From Clostridium sp. UBA6758 (GTDB lineage: Bacteria; Bacillota; Clostridia; Clostridiales; Clostridiaceae): DNA of 8,088 nucleotides. How positions within the stretch are numbered: position 1 is the stretch's first letter; every line of letters begins with the position of its first letter. The translations under genes and the position numbers were made by a program. The notes below the pieces were generated by a model. The model did not search any database. It saw only the letters and a program-made list of their open reading frames with translations, and was not told the origin of the DNA. This document shows, one piece after another, positions 5,353 through 8,088 of this stretch. The stretch covers positions 69,859 to 77,946 of the forward strand of contig DKGY01000055.1 in the NCBI GenBank assembly GCA_002453475.1, read 5' to 3'.

Positions 5353-7218
5353 TTAATCTAAAAATGGAGTTTCTTTTTCTATATAAACTTTATGCCAAAT
5401 TAAGAAAATAAGTATAGTCCAGATCTTTCTACTTAGGTCAAATGGACCTTTTCTATGATCTTCTACTAATTTAATAGCAGCTTCTTTATTTATAAACTCA
5501 TCAGCATTACTATTTTTTATTATATCTATAGCCCATTGATAAAGTTCATCCTTAAGCCATAATCTTATTGGAACGGGGTATCCAAGTTTCTTTCTATCTA
5601 GAGCAGTTAAGAATGGTAATTCTGATTTAAAAGACTCTCTTAATAAGTATTTTGTTACATGTCCATTGATTTTTTCATCAGCAGTAAGCTTTGAAGCAAC
5701 TTTAAATACTTCTTTATCTAGGAATGGTACTCTAAGCTCTAAAGAGTGAGCCATAGTCATTCTATCAGCTTTAACAAGAATATCACCTGTAAGCCATGTA
5801 TTAAAATCTACAAATTGCATTTGAGTGATTGGGTCATACTGAGCTGCTCTATCATAGATATCATTCATAGCTCTCTTAATAGTATATTTTGAATCATATT
5901 TATTAAGTATTCCTTCTTTTTCAGCATCTAAAAAGATTTTTGCATTACCCACATAACGTTCTCTCATCGGAGTACAGCCTCTATCAATAAAGCTTTTTCC
6001 TCTTGTTCCTTCTGGTATATGGGATGCACCTGATTTTAAAGCTTTCTTTAAGAAGCCAGGTACATAGTCAAACATTTTTAATGAATTAGGCTCATGGTAA
6101 ATAGTATATCCACCAAATACCTCGTCAGCACCTTCACCAGACAGAATAACTGTAACATGTTTAGCAGCTTCTTTAGCTATAAAATAAAGTGGTATTGCTG
6201 CAGGGTCTGCTACAGGTTCATCCATATGCCAAATTATCTTAGGTAATTCATTAGCAAATTCCTCATAAGAAACTATCTTACTTATATTTTCTAATCCTAG
6301 TTTATCTGCTGATTCTCTAGCTAAATCAATTTCACTATATCCATTTCTATCAAATCCTATAGTAAAGGTCTTTAAGTCTGGCATGTGCTTTTTAGCTAAA
6401 GCAGTTACAACAGTAGAATCAATTCCACCTGATAAGAAAGAAGCAACAGGCACCTCAGATTGCATATGTAATTCAACAGAATCTTCTATTACCTTACGAA
6501 TTTCTTCCATCTTTTCGTCTTTTGGTCCTGGAGTAGGATTAAACTTAATTGAATAATAACAACTTATTTCATGAGTTTTACCTAATTCTTTCTTTATAAT
6601 ATGACCTGGTTTTAAAACTTTTATATCCTTTAGTAAAGTTTTAGGCTCTGGTACAAATTGGAATGTAAGATAGTCATGAAGTGCCCCGTTATCAATATCA
6701 ACACAATCGCTATCAGGATTAGCATGAAAACTCTTAAGCTCAGAAGCTACATAAAGTCCAGTTTCATTTTCAGTATAATAAAATGGCTTTATTCCAAACG
6801 GATCTCTTCCACCTAAGAATACTTTTTTCTTTCTATCCCAAATAATAAATGAGAACATTCCTCTAAGCTTCTCAACAAACTTATCTCCTAAGTGAGTATA
6901 TAATGTAGCTATTACTTCTACCTCTGAGTTAGTAGTAAAACTATAGCCTTCTTTTATTAATTCATCTCTTAAAGATATATAATTATATATTTCTCCATTA
7001 AAAACTATTTCTAATTCATCCTTATAAGAGTAGGGTTGAATTCCATTAGCCAAATCTAGAATACTTAGTCTTTTAAAGCCTAAATAAACACTTTCGTCCA
7101 TATACTCTCCATCTTGAGTTGGTCCTCTATGTTTAATAATTTCTCTCATTTCACGAAGAGTTTCTTTCTTTTCTTCTAGTATTTTAGAATTGCTAAAAAA
7201 CGTTACAAATCCGCACAT
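5353..7218 (-). CDS. asnB: Glutamine-hydrolysing asparagine synthetase, AsnO-like
   Basis: Cytosolic enzyme that makes asparagine from aspartate, glutamine and ATP. At 621 aa it has two domains. The class II glutaminase domain (about 2-210) has nucleophile Cys2 (MCGF), RGP at 31-33, FNGEIYNY at 73-80 and GRDPFGIKPFYY. The synthetase domain (about 230-610) has the PP-loop SGGIDST at 263-269, the ATP-site GEGADEVFGGY near 361-371, and LKADRMTMA-type and LELRVPFLD elements. Long matching stretches (PADPAAIPLYF-like, KHVTV, TRGKSFIDRGCTP, RYVGNAKIF) resemble Bacillus subtilis AsnO (YisO), the paralogue linked to sporulation, more than E. coli AsnB. Glu99 stands where family members normally have Asp in the S-D-x-E-V motif. 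AAGGAGG (7232-7226) lies 7 nt before the ATG. It is a single-gene unit with its own promoter and a terminator at 5317-5346, divergent from the MEDS-like gene. Amide-transfer function is near certain; a sporulation role is inference from homology. Confidence 0.96.
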   Translation of the reverse strand: MCGFVTFFSNSKILEEKKETLREMREIIKHRGPTQDGEYMDESVYLGFKRLSILDLANGIQPYSYKDELEIVFNGEIYNYISLRDELIKEGYSFTTNSEVEVIATLYTHLGDKFVEKLRGMFSFIIWDRKKKVFLGGRDPFGIKPFYYTENETGLYVASELKSFHANPDSDCVDIDNGALHDYLTFQFVPEPKTLLKDIKVLKPGHIIKKELGKTHEISCYYSIKFNPTPGPKDEKMEEIRKVIEDSVELHMQSEVPVASFLSGGIDSTVVTALAKKHMPDLKTFTIGFDRNGYSEIDLARESADKLGLENISKIVSYEEFANELPKIIWHMDEPVADPAAIPLYFIAKEAAKHVTVILSGEGADEVFGGYTIYHEPNSLKMFDYVPGFLKKALKSGASHIPEGTRGKSFIDRGCTPMRERYVGNAKIFLDAEKEGILNKYDSKYTIKRAMNDIYDRAAQYDPITQMQFVDFNTWLTGDILVKADRMTMAHSLELRVPFLDKEVFKVASKLTADEKINGHVTKYLLRESFKSELPFLTALDRKKLGYPVPIRLWLKDELYQWAIDIIKNSNADEFINKEAAIKLVEDHRKGPFDLSRKIWTILIFLIWHKVYIEKETPFLD

Positions 7219-7253
7219 CGATAATCCTCCTTAGTGTTTATACACATAAAAAT

Positions 7254-7282
7254 ATTTTACAATATATATCTATCTTAATCAA
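7254..7282 (-). promoter_or_regulatory. Sigma-A promoter of asnB
   Basis: On the minus strand, TTGATT (7282-7277), a 17-nt spacer and TAAAAT (7259-7254) fit sigma-A. The start would be near 7247, leaving a leader of about 29 nt, too short for a T-box or other riboswitch. A second TATACT box at 7339-7334 has no matching -35. Confidence 0.65.
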
Positions 7283-7319
7283 TATATTCATTATTATATA
7301 ATTAGTAGTACCTAACTTT

Positions 7320-7351
7320 TATTTCTACCACATAGTATATCATATTTCTAC
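7320..7351. repeat. 9-bp direct repeat TATTTCTAC, 23 bp apart
   Basis: TATTTCTAC occurs at 7320-7328 and at 7343-7351, a start-to-start distance of 23 bp (about two helical turns). It lies upstream of the asnB promoter. The left copy overlaps by one base the left TAACTTTT element. It may be a pair of same-face binding sites, but no regulator is recognised. Confidence 0.5.
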
Positions 7352-7353
7352 AT

Positions 7354-7382
7354 GAAAAGTTATATAAGTTGAATAACTTTTC
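7354..7382. repeat. Perfect 10-bp inverted repeat in the asnB/MEDS intergenic region
   Basis: GAAAAGTTAT (7354-7363) and ATAACTTTTC (7373-7382) are perfect inverted arms with a 9-bp spacer. No T-run follows, and no flanking gene ends here, so it reads as an operator-type site rather than a terminator. A third copy of the half-site (TAACTTTT, 7313-7320) lies closer to asnB. The site sits midway between the two divergent starts (136 bp from asnB and 144 bp from the MEDS-like gene). Confidence 0.65.
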
Positions 7383-7386
7383 GACG
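7380..7386. promoter_or_regulatory. Possible Spo0A-box-like heptamer
   Basis: TTCGACG reads CGTCGAA on the minus strand, one mismatch from the Spo0A box TGTCGAA. It overlaps the end of the inverted repeat. One such heptamer is weak evidence on its own. Confidence 0.25.
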
Positions 7387-7453
7387 GGGATAAAGACTTC
7401 AAAACAATTGTAATAAAATGTAAAAACAATCAGATAAATAACAAATGGAAAAT

Positions 7454-7482
7454 AAAGGTAAATGAATGTTGTTATAGAATAA
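7454..7482 (+). promoter_or_regulatory. Sigma-H-type promoter of the MEDS-like gene
   Basis: AAAGGTAAA (7454-7462) matches 8 of 9 positions of the sigma-H -35 consensus RnAGGAWWW. After 11 nt, ATAGAATAA (7474-7482) matches the -10 RnnGAATWW fully. No good sigma-A promoter was found for this gene. Transcription would start near 7489 and leave a leader of about 37 nt. Sigma-H drives early stationary-phase and sporulation genes in Bacillus and Clostridium. Confidence 0.55.
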
Positions 7483-7525
7483 TACTAATAGAATTAATAT
7501 GGTACTAATTAAGGGGAGAGAAATT

Positions 7526-8088
7526 ATGAGTAATTATTGCGGTAAAAATATCTGTTTTTATTATTATGGGGAGGATCATTTAGTAATTAATCTATATAAA
7601 TACATAAAACAGCAAATAGAAAATAATAACTATGTTTATCTTTATGTAGATGAAGATATATATAAATTACTTACTAATAATTTAGATTCAAATGAAAGAT
7701 CAATGATAGAAAATATTAGGATGAGTAGTGTATTAATGTCTTCGTATAATGAAAATATAAATTCTACGATGATATCAAAGTTTCTTAGAGAACTTAAAGC
7801 GAAAGCTTCAAATTCAGGATTTTGGGGAGGGGACTTTATAATAGATGGTGCTAAAATATTAAATAACACATGTAATACAATATTCGAAGAATTTATTAAA
7901 GCTTTATCTAATATATGTGAAGAAGAACATATAAATATATTAACATGCTATGACTTTTTAGATTATGTAAATAGAGGAAAAACTATTACTGAAGACATTA
8001 TGAGAGCCTCTTATAAATACCATGATTATAGGATGTTTGGAAATGAAATTTTACCAATAGAATCCTTTCAGATAGAGAGTAATACAGT
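7526..8088 (+). CDS. MEDS/DcmR-like sensory domain protein, 3'-truncated by the window edge
   Basis: The frame is open from the ATG at 7526 to the last base: 187 complete codons with no stop. AAGGGGAGAG (7511-7520) lies just upstream at proper spacing. The product has no signal peptide or membrane segment. Its layout resembles MEDS domains. A short strand ICFYYYGEDHLVINLYKYI comes first, where MEDS proteins have a His/Tyr-rich start and a helix. Next come NNYVYLYVDEDIYKLL (a strand and helix), a middle FLRELKAKASNSGFWGGDFIID region, and the strand INILTCYDFLDYVNRGKTI near residues 136-153, matching the family's (L/I)LCxYD signature. An aromatic/basic segment ASYKYHDYRMFGNEI (161-175) follows. 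MEDS proteins are sensory and signalling modules. Some clostridial versions, as I recall, carry a Spo0E-type phosphatase tail, which would lie past the window. The coding call is firm; the family is moderately supported. The apparent minus-strand ORF at 7642-7869 is a shadow of it. Confidence 0.8.
   Translation, partial: MSNYCGKNICFYYYGEDHLVINLYKYIKQQIENNNYVYLYVDEDIYKLLTNNLDSNERSMIENIRMSSVLMSSYNENINSTMISKFLRELKAKASNSGFWGGDFIIDGAKILNNTCNTIFEEFIKALSNICEEEHINILTCYDFLDYVNRGKTITEDIMRASYKYHDYRMFGNEILPIESFQIESNT

Noticed and set aside
7219..7330. T-box or other riboswitch ahead of asnB
   Set aside because: No T-box element (TGGnACCGCG-like) or leader terminator is present, and the predicted leader is only about 29 nt.
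7642..7869. Minus-strand 75-aa open frame
   Set aside because: It lies opposite the plus-strand MEDS-like frame, which has a good ribosome site and runs open for 187 codons to the window edge.

Overview
The window comes from an AT-rich, low-GC Gram-positive genome. A spore-forming member of the Clostridia (Clostridium or a close relative) fits best. The supporting signs are the very A/T-biased codon use (AGA for Arg, ATA for Ile, TTA for Leu), strong AGGAGGTGA-type ribosome binding sites before almost every gene, a short-NfeD/SPFH pair, a sporulation-type AsnO-like asparagine synthetase, and a sigma-H-like promoter. The species call is inference; no rRNA or tRNA marker is present.

Layout from left to right. 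(1) Positions 1-912 hold the 3' part of hemB (zinc-type porphobilinogen synthase, about 20 N-terminal residues missing at the window edge), ending in a hairpin terminator. (2) Positions 1123-2901 hold a complete three-domain Xaa-Pro aminopeptidase (M24B family) behind a good sigma-A promoter. (3) Positions 2902-3260 hold a 20-bp bidirectional terminator, a convincing 27-codon minus-strand gene for a single-pass membrane microprotein, and the promoters of that gene and of the next operon. (4) Positions 3261-4634 hold a two-gene operon, a short NfeD-like membrane protein followed directly by a stomatin/QmcA-type SPFH protein, closed by a terminator. (5) Positions 4822-5295 hold a UPF0158-like protein of unknown function. 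(6) Positions 5353-7218 hold asnB (AsnO-like, 621 aa) on the minus strand, converging on the UPF0158 gene across a shared hairpin. (7) Positions 7219-7525 form a divergent intergenic region rich in regulatory repeats. (8) From 7526 to the right edge runs a 3'-truncated plus-strand gene that resembles MEDS/DcmR-type sensory domain proteins.

These are mostly independent transcription units with their own promoters and terminators. They cover tetrapyrrole synthesis, peptide turnover, a membrane microdomain pair, and asparagine synthesis. No phage, transposon, CRISPR array or defence island is visible. The least explained parts are the 27-aa microprotein, and the 307-bp asnB/MEDS intergenic region with its three AAAAGTTA copies (two of them a perfect inverted repeat), a 9-bp direct repeat and a sigma-H-like promoter. 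Together with the AsnO-like enzyme, these suggest a stationary-phase or sporulation context for the right end.
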